Source: Aquificota bacterium
GTDB lineage: Bacteria > Aquificota > Aquificia > Aquificales > Aquificaceae
Direction of reading: 5' to 3'
NCBI GenBank assembly: GCA_013153455.1
Contig: JAADEK010000060.1
Location: 1 to 12,736, forward strand
Length of the DNA: 12,736 nucleotides
Shown: positions 1-7,667 of the stretch, in pieces
How positions within the stretch are numbered: the stretch's first letter is position 1
Layout of the letters: each line of letters starts with the position of its first letter
Made by a program: the position numbers and the translations under genes
Notes under the pieces: model-generated
Database searches by the model: none
Told to the model about the DNA's origin: nothing
What the model saw: the letters and a program-made list of their open reading frames with translations, nothing else

Positions 1-1824
1 TTTAAGAACCTTGAGAAAAAGGTAAGGTGGTTCAACCAAGACATAGAGTTCAAACCCGCTAAAGACGTAGACCTGAAACAGGAGCTGAAGCGCATAGACG
101 AGGACAGACAGCTCGTGAGGAAGGTTCTCTCCGGGGAGGTAAAGGCGAGCCTCAAGGAATACGTGAAGCCCGTCCTTTTGGTCGTTGAAAGCCCGAACAA
201 GGCGAGAACGATAGCAAACTTCTTCGGAAAGCCCGTAAGCAGGAAGCTCGGGGGTATAGACGTCCTTGAGGTTATGGTAGGGGACACGTATCTGATGATT
301 ACCGCGTCTTTGGGGCACATCCTTGACCTCGTGAAGGACAAAGCCTTCCACGGAGTCCTCGTCTCAAAAGACCAATACATACCCGTATACGAGGTGATAG
401 AAGGAAAGGAGAAGATAATAGAGGGCTTGAGGGACGTCGCCAAAGAGGTGGACACCGTCCTCGTCGCCACGGACCCGGACACCGAGGGTGAAAAGATAGG
501 GTGGGACATAGGCGCCCTCCTTTCGCCCTTCATACCCAACGTTGAGCGTATAGAGTTTCACGAGGTTACGAGAAAGGCGATAAGGAGGGCGATAAAGAGT
601 CCCCGTTCCTTTAACGAGAACCTCGTTAAGGCTCAACTCCTTCGGCGCATAGCGGACAGGTGGGTAGGATTTGAGGTTTCCCGCCTTCTCCAGACCACAT
701 TTGAGAAAAACTGGCTCTCGGGAGGAAGGGTTCAGATACCCGTTCTGGGGTGGATAATAGAGCGCGAGAAGCTCTACAGAAAGAAGAAACACGTCGTTTC
801 GGTCAGCTTCAAGGAAAGCGGTAAGTGGCTCCGCTTGGACTTTGAGTTTCCCGACAAGAAATCCGCAAAGGACTTTTACGAAAAATTAAGAACGCTTCGC
901 GTTGATACCCTAAAGGAATACACCGAGGAAAAATCACCTCCCCCTCCCTTCACAACGGACACACTCCTGAAAGAGGCATCCGAGCGCTACAGGATGTCCG
1001 TCCCTAAGGTGATGTCCCTCGCCCAAGAGCTCTTTGAGTGGGGACTCATCACATACCACAGGACGGACTCAACGCGCGTCTCGGACGTCGGCATAAACGT
1101 CGCGAAAGAGTGGATAAAGGAAGAGCTCGGGGAGGAATACTTCCGCCCAAGAACGTGGGGAGAAGGGGGAGCACACGAGTGTATAAGACCGACGCGCCCC
1201 CTTGACGCGGAAGAGCTCAGGTCAATGATGCTCGCGGGACAGCTTCAAAACCTAACAAAGGAGCACCTCCAGCTTTACGAGCTTATATTCAAAAGGTTCA
1301 TGGCTTCACAGATGAGACCCATCTTACTTAAGAAAAAGGACGTAAAGGTGAAAGCCCTTGACAAAGAAAAGGAGCTTACGCTCACGACGGATATCCTCGT
1401 CAGCGGATTTGACAAAGTATACAGGGTGGAGCTGAATCCAGACCTCTCGGGCGAGGTAAACGTTGAGGACAAAAAGGAGTTAAGGAGTGTTCCGAGCGCG
1501 TTTTTATACACTCAGGGCTCGCTCGTTGAGGAGATGAAGAAAAGAAAGATAGGAAGACCCTCAACCTACGCGACGATAATATCAAAACTCCTTGAGAGGG
1601 GCTACGTTATAGAGAGGAACGGCTTCCTTATACCGACGAAGCTCGGGAAGCAAGTTTACGAGTTTCTAAAGAGCAAAGAGAAGGTAATGCCCTTCGTTTC
1701 CGAGGACTTCACGAGGAGACTTGAGGAGCTTATGGACAAGGTTGAGGAAGGGAAGGAAAACTACATGAAGATACTCGGTGAGCTCTTTAGGGAAGTGAGC
1801 GAGTTTGAGAAAGCGGTGAGTTAA
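1..1824 (+). CDS. rgy: Reverse gyrase, C-terminal (topoisomerase) part; 5' end outside window
   Basis: Reverse gyrase introduces positive supercoils using an ATP-dependent helicase-like module fused to a type IA topoisomerase; it is the hallmark enzyme of hyperthermophiles. The frame is open from base 1, so this is the end of a longer protein (607 codons visible); the GTG at 115 is internal and the helicase half lies upstream. Visible features, numbered from base 1: start of the TOPRIM domain at VVESPNKARTIANFFGKP (about 61-78), the metal-binding acidic motif DPDTEGE at 158-164, the nucleophilic tyrosine Y352 in ITYHRTDS, and the late GRPSTYATII motif. Between IPVY and DPDTEGE there is no four-cysteine zinc finger, which many archaeal reverse gyrases carry there. 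The TAA stop is 9 nt before the next ORF, suggesting co-transcription with it and dxs. Aquifex has two reverse gyrases; which paralogue this is cannot be decided here. Confidence 0.96.
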   Translation, partial: FKNLEKKVRWFNQDIEFKPAKDVDLKQELKRIDEDRQLVRKVLSGEVKASLKEYVKPVLLVVESPNKARTIANFFGKPVSRKLGGIDVLEVMVGDTYLMITASLGHILDLVKDKAFHGVLVSKDQYIPVYEVIEGKEKIIEGLRDVAKEVDTVLVATDPDTEGEKIGWDIGALLSPFIPNVERIEFHEVTRKAIRRAIKSPRSFNENLVKAQLLRRIADRWVGFEVSRLLQTTFEKNWLSGGRVQIPVLGWIIEREKLYRKKKHVVSVSFKESGKWLRLDFEFPDKKSAKDFYEKLRTLRVDTLKEYTEEKSPPPPFTTDTLLKEASERYRMSVPKVMSLAQELFEWGLITYHRTDSTRVSDVGINVAKEWIKEELGEEYFRPRTWGEGGAHECIRPTRPLDAEELRSMMLAGQLQNLTKEHLQLYELIFKRFMASQMRPILLKKKDVKVKALDKEKELTLTTDILVSGFDKVYRVELNPDLSGEVNVEDKKELRSVPSAFLYTQGSLVEEMKKRKIGRPSTYATIISKLLERGYVIERNGFLIPTKLGKQVYEFLKSKEKVMPFVSEDFTRRLEELMDKVEEGKENYMKILGELFREVSEFEKAVS

Positions 1825-1833
1825 ACTATAAGT

Positions 1834-2241
1834 ATGGGTAAACTGCACCCGTTGATTAATTACTTCCTCGTCGGTCTAATATTTATGACGTATTTCAGTT
1901 ATCTCGTCTTTTACGGCTTTCGGAGGCACGTGGTCTTTTTCCTGCACCACGGGCTATTTAACCACGCGGTAAGCGCTCCCCTCGTAGTTCTCGCGGTTCT
2001 GACCGGGTTTGCCCAAGAATCAAACCCCTACATACAACAAAAGACGACCTTCATATTCCTCTTTCCGCACAAGTGGCTCGGGATACTCTTAATGCTCTAC
2101 ACGCTCGCGAGCTTTCCCCTCGTTTGGGTAAAACAAAAAGACCTAAACTGGAAGCTCGGCGTTTTGGTTGCGCTCATCGGGCTCGGGCTTTCGCTCTCGG
2201 TAATCATATTCGGGTGGCTCCTGCGATTGATGTTCTTCTGA
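1834..2241 (+). CDS. Four-helix membrane protein of unknown function, histidine-rich
   Basis: I do not recognise a firm family. The 135-residue protein has four hydrophobic stretches, at about residues 7-27, 44-60, 78-98 and 107-131, so it is almost entirely membrane-embedded. Six histidines (H5, H32, H38, H39, H44, H79) sit near helix ends, which could bind haem or metal as in small cytochrome-b-like or DUF2231-like proteins; the opening LHPLINYF and the later LTGFAQ vaguely recall DUF2231, but this is weak. It starts 9 nt after the reverse gyrase stop and ends 21 nt before dxs on the same strand, so it is probably co-transcribed with both. A GGTGAG at 1815-1820 lies 13 nt before the ATG, rather far for an effective ribosome binding site. 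Coding status is supported by the tight fit between neighbours and the coherent membrane topology. Confidence 0.8.
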   Translation: MGKLHPLINYFLVGLIFMTYFSYLVFYGFRRHVVFFLHHGLFNHAVSAPLVVLAVLTGFAQESNPYIQQKTTFIFLFPHKWLGILLMLYTLASFPLVWVKQKDLNWKLGVLVALIGLGLSLSVIIFGWLLRLMFF

Positions 2242-2262
2242 GGGCGAAATAACTTAATCATT

Positions 2263-4143
2263 ATGCTTGAGAAGTATGAAATCCTGAAAGATTACAGGGG
2301 TCCTATAGATTTAAGGGAGCTTGATTACGAAAAACTCAAGAAGCTCGCAAGCGAAGTAAGGGACTACATCATAAACGTCACATCAAAAAACGGGGGGCAC
2401 GTCGGACCGAGCTTGGGCGTCGTTGAGCTCACGATAGCGCTCCTGAGGGTCTTTAGTCCCCCCGAGGACGTCGTTGTCTGGGATATAGGGCACCAAGCTT
2501 ACGCTTGGAAGATACTAACGGACAGAAAGGAGCAGTTCCCGACCCTGAGGCAATACGGGGGTATATCGGGCTTCCTGAAGCGCGACGAGAGCATATACGA
2601 CGCTTTCGGAGCGGGGCACAGCTCAACGTCCATATCCGCAGCCCTCGGCTTTCGCATAGCAAAAGACCTAAAGGGTGAGAAGGAGGACTACGTTATAGCG
2701 GTTATAGGGGACGGGGCGCTTACCGCGGGTATGGCTTACGAAGCCCTCAACAACGCGGGGCACCTGAGACCCGACCGCTTTATCGTAATCCTGAACGACA
2801 ACGAGATGTCAATCTCACCGAATGTGGGCGCCATATCCACTTACTTAAGCAAGATAATAAGCGGTCACTTCGTCCAAGAGACGAGACAAAAGATAAAGAA
2901 GTTCTTACAGCATTTCGGTGAGACACCCCTCAGACTCATGAAACTAACCGAGGAGTTCCTAAAGGGAATAATCTCACCCGGTATACTCTTTGAGGAACTC
3001 GGGTTTAACTACATAGGACCCGTTGACGGGCACGACATAAAATCACTTGAGGAAACCCTGAAGAACGTAAAAGAAATAGAGGGACCCGTCCTTCTCCACG
3101 TATACACAAAAAAAGGAAAGGGATACAAGCCCGCGGAAGAGAACCCCGTAAAGTGGCACGGCGTTGCGCCCTACAAGGTGGAAAGCGGGGAGATAATAAA
3201 GAAGCCCTCTCCCCCAACGTGGACCTCCGTCTTCGGGAAAGCCATCGTTGAGCTCGGGGAGATGGACGAAAAGATAGTCGTCATCACACCCGCTATGAAG
3301 GAAGGCTCGGGACTCTCGGAGTTCGCAAAGCGCTTCCCCGAGCGCTTCTTTGACGTAGGGATAGCGGAACAGCACGCTTGCACCTTCGCAGCGGGACTCG
3401 CAGCGGAAGGATTGAGACCCGTCGCTTCCTACTACTCAACCTTTCTCCAGAGGGCTTACGACCAACTCATTCACGACGTCGCCCTCCAAAACCTCCCCGT
3501 CACCTTCGCCATAGACAGGGCTGGGCTCGTGGGGGACGACGGACCCACGCATCACGGAGCCTTTGACCTTTCCTTCCTCAGGTGTGTCCCGAATATGGTC
3601 ATATGCGCGCCAAAGGACGAGCAAGAGCTGAGAGACCTCCTCTACACGGGCATATACAGCGGAAAGCCCTTCGCCCTTAGATACCCGAGGGGACAAGCCT
3701 ACGGAGTCCCGACGGAGGGCTTCAAGGAGATACCCATAGGAAGCTGGGAGGAGCTCATAGAGGGCGAGGATGCGGTCATTTTAGCGGTAGGATACCCCGT
3801 GTATCAGGCGCTGAGGGCTTCGGAGGAGCTCCTTAAGGAAGGGATAAAGGTAGGCGTCGTTAACGCGCGCTTCGTAAAGCCGATGGACGAGGCTCTCCTG
3901 AGGGAGCTCGCAAAGAGGTATGAGCTTTTCATAACCGTTGAGGAGAACGCGCTCGCGGGAGGCTTCGGGAGCGCGGTCCTTGAGTTCTTCGCGCGGGAGG
4001 GTATAAACAAAAGGGTTGTGAACCTCGGCATACCCGACCGCTTCGTAGAGCACGGAAAGCAGGACCTCCTTCGCGCGCTTGTGGGTATAGACTCCGAAGG
4101 CATAAAAAGGGCGGTAAAGAAAGCCCTCACGAAAAGCCCTTAA
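2263..4143 (+). CDS. dxs: 1-deoxy-D-xylulose-5-phosphate synthase
   Basis: DXS condenses pyruvate with glyceraldehyde-3-phosphate, releasing CO2, to give 1-deoxy-D-xylulose 5-phosphate. This is the first step of the methylerythritol phosphate route to isoprenoids and also feeds thiamine and pyridoxal synthesis; it is cytosolic and uses thiamine diphosphate and Mg2+. At 626 residues it is full length (E. coli 620). The N-terminal domain has GGHVGPS (44-50), GHQAY (76-80), GAGHSS (116-121) and the TPP/Mg motif from GDG (149-151) to LNDNEMSIS. The transketolase-like central domain has DVGIAEQHA with catalytic Glu369 and DDGPTHHG (425-432). The ATG at 2263 matches the family start; no convincing Shine-Dalgarno precedes it. 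Its TAA shares the palindrome TTAA (4140-4143) with the stop codon of the convergent HARP gene, leaving no room for a terminator. Its presence supports a bacterium rather than an archaeon. Confidence 0.98.
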   Translation: MLEKYEILKDYRGPIDLRELDYEKLKKLASEVRDYIINVTSKNGGHVGPSLGVVELTIALLRVFSPPEDVVVWDIGHQAYAWKILTDRKEQFPTLRQYGGISGFLKRDESIYDAFGAGHSSTSISAALGFRIAKDLKGEKEDYVIAVIGDGALTAGMAYEALNNAGHLRPDRFIVILNDNEMSISPNVGAISTYLSKIISGHFVQETRQKIKKFLQHFGETPLRLMKLTEEFLKGIISPGILFEELGFNYIGPVDGHDIKSLEETLKNVKEIEGPVLLHVYTKKGKGYKPAEENPVKWHGVAPYKVESGEIIKKPSPPTWTSVFGKAIVELGEMDEKIVVITPAMKEGSGLSEFAKRFPERFFDVGIAEQHACTFAAGLAAEGLRPVASYYSTFLQRAYDQLIHDVALQNLPVTFAIDRAGLVGDDGPTHHGAFDLSFLRCVPNMVICAPKDEQELRDLLYTGIYSGKPFALRYPRGQAYGVPTEGFKEIPIGSWEELIEGEDAVILAVGYPVYQALRASEELLKEGIKVGVVNARFVKPMDEALLRELAKRYELFITVEENALAGGFGSAVLEFFAREGINKRVVNLGIPDRFVEHGKQDLLRALVGIDSEGIKRAVKKALTKSP

Positions 4144-4718
4144 ACCCTGTGGCGTATGAGACCCTCAAGGATGTTCTTAAAGTTCTTAGGGTCTATAAGC
4201 TTTATACCTATCTTGTCCGCCCAGCGCCTCAGACCCTCGTCCGCGGAGACGAGTATACCGTCAAGCTCGTAAGCGAGGAGCAAAACGTCAACGTCCTCCT
4301 TGCTGTCTATGATTCCCTGTCTCAGGGCTTCCCTGTATTTCTCCCTCAACTTTGAAACGAGCTTACCCACATCCTCACAAGAGCTCGCCTCCCTCGTGTG
4401 CTCCTCCGCTATCCTCAAACCCTTGTTTACCCTATACCTCACCTCGTCTATAAACTCGTATAAAAAGTCCGCGGGTATTGAGAGCTTGAACCTGCGCGGG
4501 GAGCGAATCTTCACAACCATCTCAAACTCCGCCCACAGCTCCCCGATATCAACGAGCTTCCTCATCTCGTCGTATATGGACGTTGGCATGTAGAACTCCG
4601 CGCGGGAATTCAGGGCGAGATGTATGAAGTTCTCTATAGCACCCCTTTGGTCTTCCTCAAATGTCCTGTATATCTCCGGGTTTGTGAACACGCTCGTATC
4701 CAAAACAAATACATCCAT
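4140..4718 (-). CDS. HARP: RNA-free RNase P (PIN-domain nuclease, Aq_880 type)
   Basis: HARP (homolog of Aquifex RNase P, formerly the 'RNA ligase partner' family) cleaves the 5' leader from precursor tRNAs without an RNA subunit and works as a high-order oligomer. The 192-residue length matches Aquifex aeolicus Aq_880. The protein opens with the PIN signature VFVLDTSVF. Its acidic residues D7, D138, D142 and D160 fall at the positions of the essential aspartates described for Aq_880, with further acids at D144 and E161. The charged helical stretch at about 80-130 corresponds to the spike helices used for oligomerisation and tRNA contact in the family. The ATG is 22 nt from the start of divergent minC and no Shine-Dalgarno precedes it, so the mRNA may be leaderless. 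A VapC toxin is less likely: there is no adjacent antitoxin, the protein is long, and D138/D142 match HARP. RNase P activity is inferred from the family. Confidence 0.93.
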   Translation of the reverse strand: MDVFVLDTSVFTNPEIYRTFEEDQRGAIENFIHLALNSRAEFYMPTSIYDEMRKLVDIGELWAEFEMVVKIRSPRRFKLSIPADFLYEFIDEVRYRVNKGLRIAEEHTREASSCEDVGKLVSKLREKYREALRQGIIDSKEDVDVLLLAYELDGILVSADEGLRRWADKIGIKLIDPKNFKNILEGLIRHRV

Positions 4719-4740
4719 GAGTTTATAATATTACCTTAAG
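4719..4740. promoter_or_regulatory. 22-bp divergent promoter region between HARP and minC
   Basis: The whole spacer between two divergent start codons is 22 bp and AT-rich. On the + strand a consensus -10 hexamer TATAAT lies at 4724-4729. On the - strand TATTAT occupies 4730-4725, so the two -10 candidates overlap almost completely in the near-palindrome TTATAATATTA. Initiation about 7 nt downstream of each would fall at about 4736 for minC and about 4718 for HARP, giving a leader of a few bases or none. Recognisable -35 elements are poor on both sides (CAAAAC near 4701 for +; TTATTT near 4753-4748 for -). Transcription start mapping has not been done; the assignment is from sequence alone. 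Confidence 0.55.
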
Positions 4741-5337
4741 GTGATAGAAATAAAGGGAAGAACCGCACCGGTAATTTACATAAAAATTAAGGAAAAGGGA
4801 AGATTTGAAGACCTCCTTACGGAGGTAAGAAAGAAACTGAGCACAAATCTCTTCAAGGGAAGTCTCGTCTTTATAGAAAACCCGGAGGTTCTGACCCCCC
4901 AAGAGCGAAAGATACTCCAAGAAGAGATAAACAAGCTCACGAAGGGCGTCGTTGAGAGGGGAAAACCCCAAAAGCGCGAGAGCAGATTGCTTATAATAAG
5001 AAAAAACCTAAGAGCGGGTCAGAGGGTGGAGCACAGGGGGGACGTCCTTATACTCGGGGATGTGAACAGGGACGCGGAGGTCATAGCGGGCGGGAACATA
5101 ATAGTCTTCGGAAAGCTGAGGGGTATAGCGAAGGCTGGGCTCATAGGGGACGAGGACGCGGTAATCGTCGCCATGGTGATGGAACCCCAACTCCTGCAGA
5201 TAGGCAAAAAGAAAGCCATACCGAGCGAGAGCGACGAGCGCTCCCCGGGCTACCCGGAAGTTGCTAAGATAGAAAATGGACAGATAATACTTGAAGCCAT
5301 AGAAGGAGCGGAGAGATGGCAGAAGTTATTGTCGTAA
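4741..5337 (+). CDS. minC: Septum site-determining protein MinC
   Basis: MinC blocks FtsZ polymer assembly away from mid-cell and is recruited to the membrane by MinD. The 198-residue protein has an N-terminal FtsZ-inhibiting domain (about 1-85) and a C-terminal right-handed beta-helix (about 88-185). The latter shows the family's glycine-rich turns: RAGQRVEHRGD (91-101), GDVNRDAEVIAGGNI and VFGKLRGIAKAG. The MinD-contact motif, RSGQ in many relatives, reads RAGQ here. The start is GTG at 4741: the protein then begins MIEIKGRTAP as expected for MinC, and no in-frame alternative follows nearby. AAGGTGAT at 4738-4745 overlaps the start and could only act as a Shine-Dalgarno for something downstream, where no start exists. 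The last 22 nt overlap minD in another frame, a strong coupling arrangement. Confidence 0.93.
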   Translation: MIEIKGRTAPVIYIKIKEKGRFEDLLTEVRKKLSTNLFKGSLVFIENPEVLTPQERKILQEEINKLTKGVVERGKPQKRESRLLIIRKNLRAGQRVEHRGDVLILGDVNRDAEVIAGGNIIVFGKLRGIAKAGLIGDEDAVIVAMVMEPQLLQIGKKKAIPSESDERSPGYPEVAKIENGQIILEAIEGAERWQKLLS

Positions 5338-6107
5338 CCTCAGGAAAGGGCGGGGTAGGGAAGACGACCCTCACCGCAAACATAGGAACCGCGCTTGCGA
5401 AACTCGGAAAGAGGGTTCTGCTCGTTGACGCGGACATAGGTCTCAGGAACCTTGATATGATTCTCGGGCTTGAGAACCGCATAGTTTACGACATACTTGA
5501 CGTTCTTGAGGGAAGGGTTCCATACGAGAAAGCGCTCGTCAAGGACAAGCGGGGGCTACCCCTCTGGCTCCTTCCCGCCAACCAAAGGGCAAACAAAGAC
5601 ATCGTAGACCTTGAGCGCTGGACGAAAACGATAAACGAGATGAAGGAATCGGGGAACTACGACTACATACTGATAGACTCACCCGCGGGTATAGAAAAGG
5701 GATTCCAGATAGCGATAACGCCCGCGGACAGGGCGCTCATAGTCGTAAATCCCGAGGTTTCCTCAATACGCGACGCGGACCGCGTAATAGGACTACTTGA
5801 GAGCAAAGGAAAGACCGATTACGCGGTGGTTGTAAACAGGATAAGGTGGGACATGGTAAAGAAGGGAGCCATGCTTTCGGTTGAGGACATCGTTGACATC
5901 CTGAAAGCTAAGATAATAGGTATCATTCCCGAGGAGCCGAAGCTCGTGGACTTCACGAACAAAGGAGAACCCATAGTCCTTCACAAGAACTTCCCCGCGT
6001 CCGAGGCTATAATGGACCTCGCAAGGAGGCTCACGGGAGAGAACGTTCCCCTAAAGCGTTACGGGGAGAAGAAGGGACTTCTCAGCAGACTCTTCGGAGG
6101 GGCTTAA
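5316..6107 (+). CDS. minD: Septum site-determining ATPase MinD
   Basis: MinD is a dimerising ATPase that binds the inner face of the membrane in its ATP form, recruits MinC, and is released when MinE stimulates hydrolysis. The 263-residue protein has the deviant Walker A motif GKGGVGKTT (10-18, signature Lys11), switch I LVDADIGLRNLD around Asp40, and switch II DSPAGIEKGF (121-130). It ends in a short amphipathic tail, GLLSRLFGGA, the membrane-targeting sequence typical of MinD. AAGGAG at 5303-5308 lies 7 nt before the ATG, so the start is well supported and sits inside the end of minC. MinE follows after a single base. The neighbours settle MinD over other ParA/Mrp-type ATPases. Confidence 0.97.
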   Translation: MAEVIVVTSGKGGVGKTTLTANIGTALAKLGKRVLLVDADIGLRNLDMILGLENRIVYDILDVLEGRVPYEKALVKDKRGLPLWLLPANQRANKDIVDLERWTKTINEMKESGNYDYILIDSPAGIEKGFQIAITPADRALIVVNPEVSSIRDADRVIGLLESKGKTDYAVVVNRIRWDMVKKGAMLSVEDIVDILKAKIIGIIPEEPKLVDFTNKGEPIVLHKNFPASEAIMDLARRLTGENVPLKRYGEKKGLLSRLFGGA

Positions 6108-6108
6108 G

Positions 6109-6345
6109 TTGTTCGGACTTTTTAAATCAAGGAAAAGTAAAGACATAGCGAAAAAGAGACTCCAGCTCGTCCTGTCATACGAAAGGAGCGGACTTCCTCC
6201 TAACATCGTCAGCGAGATAAAGAAGGACCTCGTAAGCGTCTTTTCAAAGTATCCTTACTTTGACGCCAAAAACATAGAGGTGAACCTGAAGCGCGAGGAC
6301 TCAAGCAGGGAAGAGCTTTGGATAAGCATACCCCTCAAGGATTGA
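6109..6345 (+). CDS. minE: Cell division topological specificity factor MinE
   Basis: MinE activates the MinD ATPase and drives its cycling off the membrane, restricting MinC to the poles. The 78-residue product (E. coli 88) begins [18 protein letters not shown], matching the amphipathic membrane-binding N-terminus and start of the anti-MinCD segment. It then carries [11 protein letters not shown], the dimerising domain [18 protein letters not shown], and the closing strand ELWISIPL. The start is TTG at 6109, chosen because GGAGG at 6096-6100 is 8 nt upstream and the family alignment begins there. It follows the minD stop by one base, so translation is likely coupled. The last 11 nt overlap the convergent prfA. 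Too small for a confident call by length alone; homology and position make it firm. Confidence 0.94.
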   Translation: MFGLFKSRKSKDIAKKRLQLVLSYERSGLPPNIVSEIKKDLVSVFSKYPYFDAKNIEVNLKREDSSREELWISIPLKD

Positions 6346-7423
6346 CCTCAAGCTTCTTGAGCTTTTCCTCAAGCTCACGCGCCCGAAGGGCGTCTATAAT
6401 CTCGTCAAGCTTCCCCTCAAGCACGTCCTGAAGCTTGTAAAGCGTGAGGTTTATACGGTGGTCCGTCACGCGATTTTGGGGGAAGTTATAAGTCCTTATC
6501 TTCTCACTCCTTTCCCCGGTTCCTACCTGCTCCTTTCTCTCCTTTGCTATCTCCTCCCTCTTTTTGCGCTCGTAGTAGTCCTTCAGCTTTGCGTATAGAA
6601 TCTTCAGGGCTTTTTGTTTGTTCTGAAACTGGGAGCGCTCGTCCTGACACTGAACCACTATCCCGGTGGGTATGTGAGTTATCCTTACCGCTGTCTCCGT
6701 GGTGTTGACGTATTGACCTCCCGCGCCGGATGCCCTGAAGGTTTCTATCTTCAGCTCTTGGGGGTTTATCTTGACGTCCGTCTCGTCTACCTCGGGAAGG
6801 ACCGCCACGGTGGCGGTTGATGTGTGAATCCTTCCCCCGCTCTCGGTCACGGGAACCCTCTGAACCCTGTGAACACCGCTCTCGTATTTGAGTCGCGAAT
6901 ACGCACCCTCTCCCTCTATAAGGGCTATTACCTCCTTGTATCCGCCGAGTCCCGTTTTGTTTGAGGAAAGGACCGTAATCTTCCAGCCCTTTTCTTCCGC
7001 GTATTTTTGATACATCCTGAAGAGGTCCGCGGCAAAGAGGGCAGCCTCTTCTCCCCCCGTTCCCGCTCTTATCTCCAGTATCACGTTCTTTTTGTCGTTT
7101 GGGTCCGAAGGAACGAGCCGGAGCTTGAGCTTTTCCTCAAGCTCAGAGACGCTTTTTGTGAGCCTTTCTACCTCCTCTTGGGCGAGCTCCCTCAAGTCCG
7201 GGTCGTTGCTCTTCAGCAGTTCCTTTGCTTCCTTTAGCTCTTTTTTTGCCCTCTTGTAGCTCTCGTATAGCTCGTTTATCTCTTGGAGCTCCTTTAGCTC
7301 CTTTGAGAGCTTCCTGTAGAGCTCAACGTCTTGTATTACCTCAGGTTTTGATAGCTCCTCTTGGAGTTCCCTGAACCTCGCGCTCAGCTTCTCTAACTTT
7401 GAGAGGAGGGCGGACCCAAGCAT
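6335..7423 (-). CDS. prfA: Peptide chain release factor 1
   Basis: RF1 reads UAA and UAG stop codons in the ribosomal A site and triggers hydrolysis of peptidyl-tRNA. The 362-residue protein has the usual length, a charged helical N-terminal domain (about 1-105), and the stop-codon recognition motif PVT (191-193) in [14 protein letters not shown], the PxT class of RF1. RF2 would have SPF there. The catalytic GGQ motif is G235-G236-Q237 in [10 protein letters not shown]. Its own stop is TGA, read by RF2 and not by RF1. It starts 3 nt after rpmE, a common pairing in bacteria. Only a weak purine-rich stretch precedes the ATG. The 3' end overlaps minE by 11 nt. A 21-nt segment coding for ELEEKLK occurs twice, near each end of the gene. 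Confidence 0.98.
   Translation of the reverse strand: MLGSALLSKLEKLSARFRELQEELSKPEVIQDVELYRKLSKELKELQEINELYESYKRAKKELKEAKELLKSNDPDLRELAQEEVERLTKSVSELEEKLKLRLVPSDPNDKKNVILEIRAGTGGEEAALFAADLFRMYQKYAEEKGWKITVLSSNKTGLGGYKEVIALIEGEGAYSRLKYESGVHRVQRVPVTESGGRIHTSTATVAVLPEVDETDVKINPQELKIETFRASGAGGQYVNTTETAVRITHIPTGIVVQCQDERSQFQNKQKALKILYAKLKDYYERKKREEIAKERKEQVGTGERSEKIRTYNFPQNRVTDHRINLTLYKLQDVLEGKLDEIIDALRARELEEKLKKLEVNP
6347..6376. repeat. Second copy of the prfA repeat, with overlapping hairpins beyond the minE stop
   Basis: CTCAAG (6347-6352), CTT and CTTGAG (6356-6361) form a 6-bp hairpin just after the minE stop. It is followed by CTTTTCCTC, a weak terminator-like arrangement on the + strand. 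CTTGAG (6356-6361) can alternatively pair with CTCAAG (6368-6373). The sequence is simultaneously the end of prfA coding for [10 protein letters not shown], so its terminator role for minCDE is speculative. Confidence 0.35.
7121..7144. repeat. Perfect 9-bp inverted repeat inside prfA
   Basis: GAGCTTGAG (7121-7129) and CTCAAGCTC (7136-7144) form a perfect stem with the 6-nt loop CTTTTC. The 21 bases at 7124-7144 recur exactly at 6356-6376, near the other end of the same gene and in the same orientation. Both copies encode ELEEKLK, a coiled-coil-like heptad, so a protein-level cause is the simplest explanation. Confidence 0.8.
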
Positions 7424-7426
7424 GGT

Positions 7427-7633
7427 TTACTCTTCTCTCTTACCCCCCTCAAGCTCCGCGAGCATTTGGTAGTATGCGGGCTTTATCTTGAGCTTACCAG
7501 CGTAAAAGGGATGGCATTGGTTGCAAACTTCCAAGTAAACGGTTCCTCCCTTGGTTGAGAGGAGCGTAAAGGTATTCCCGCAACCGCAGACGAACGTCGT
7601 GGGTTTTAGCTCGGGATGTATGCCCTTCTTCAT
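7427..7633 (-). CDS. rpmE: 50S ribosomal protein L31, zinc-binding form
   Basis: L31 sits at the central protuberance and helps bridge the two ribosomal subunits. The 68-residue protein starts MKKGIHPEL, the usual L31 opening, and has four cysteines (C16, C18, C37, C40) in the CxC...CxxC pattern of the zinc-containing (C+) form, whose expression in other bacteria is linked to zinc sufficiency. A strong Shine-Dalgarno, GAGGAGGT on the minus strand (7646-7639), lies 5 nt before the ATG. The gene lies between a probable terminator after rho and prfA, with which it is almost certainly co-transcribed (3-nt gap). A -10-like TATAAT at 7667-7662 could give it its own short-leader transcript. Confidence 0.97.
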   Translation of the reverse strand: MKKGIHPELKPTTFVCGCGNTFTLLSTKGGTVYLEVCNQCHPFYAGKLKIKPAYYQMLAELEGGKREE

Positions 7634-7638
7634 TTCCT

Positions 7639-7667
7639 ACCTCCTCAAAAGTAGAAAAATAATTATA
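7639..7667 (-). promoter_or_regulatory. Candidate rpmE-prfA promoter and ribosome binding site
   Basis: On the minus strand TATAAT at 7667-7662 matches the -10 consensus. Initiation about 7 nt downstream (near 7655) would leave a leader of about 22 nt containing GAGGAGGT (7646-7639), 5 nt from the rpmE ATG. The -35 region (CTATGA at 7690-7685 with a 17-nt spacer) is poor, and no extended -10 TG is present. The same bases form the T-rich tail of the rho terminator candidate, so either role could explain the composition. Confidence 0.4.

Noticed and set aside
4140..4718. VapC-type toxin of a toxin-antitoxin pair
   Set aside because: There is no antitoxin ORF beside it. The protein is longer than typical VapC, and D138, D142 and D160 fit HARP in position.
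4738..4745. AAGGTGAT as the Shine-Dalgarno for a later minC start
   Set aside because: No ATG, GTG or TTG lies in frame at a workable distance downstream, and the MinC N-terminal strand requires the GTG at 4741.
6335..7423. Release factor 2 or a rescue factor
   Set aside because: The recognition motif is PVT in [14 protein letters not shown], as in RF1; the N-terminal domain is complete and no programmed frameshift is needed.
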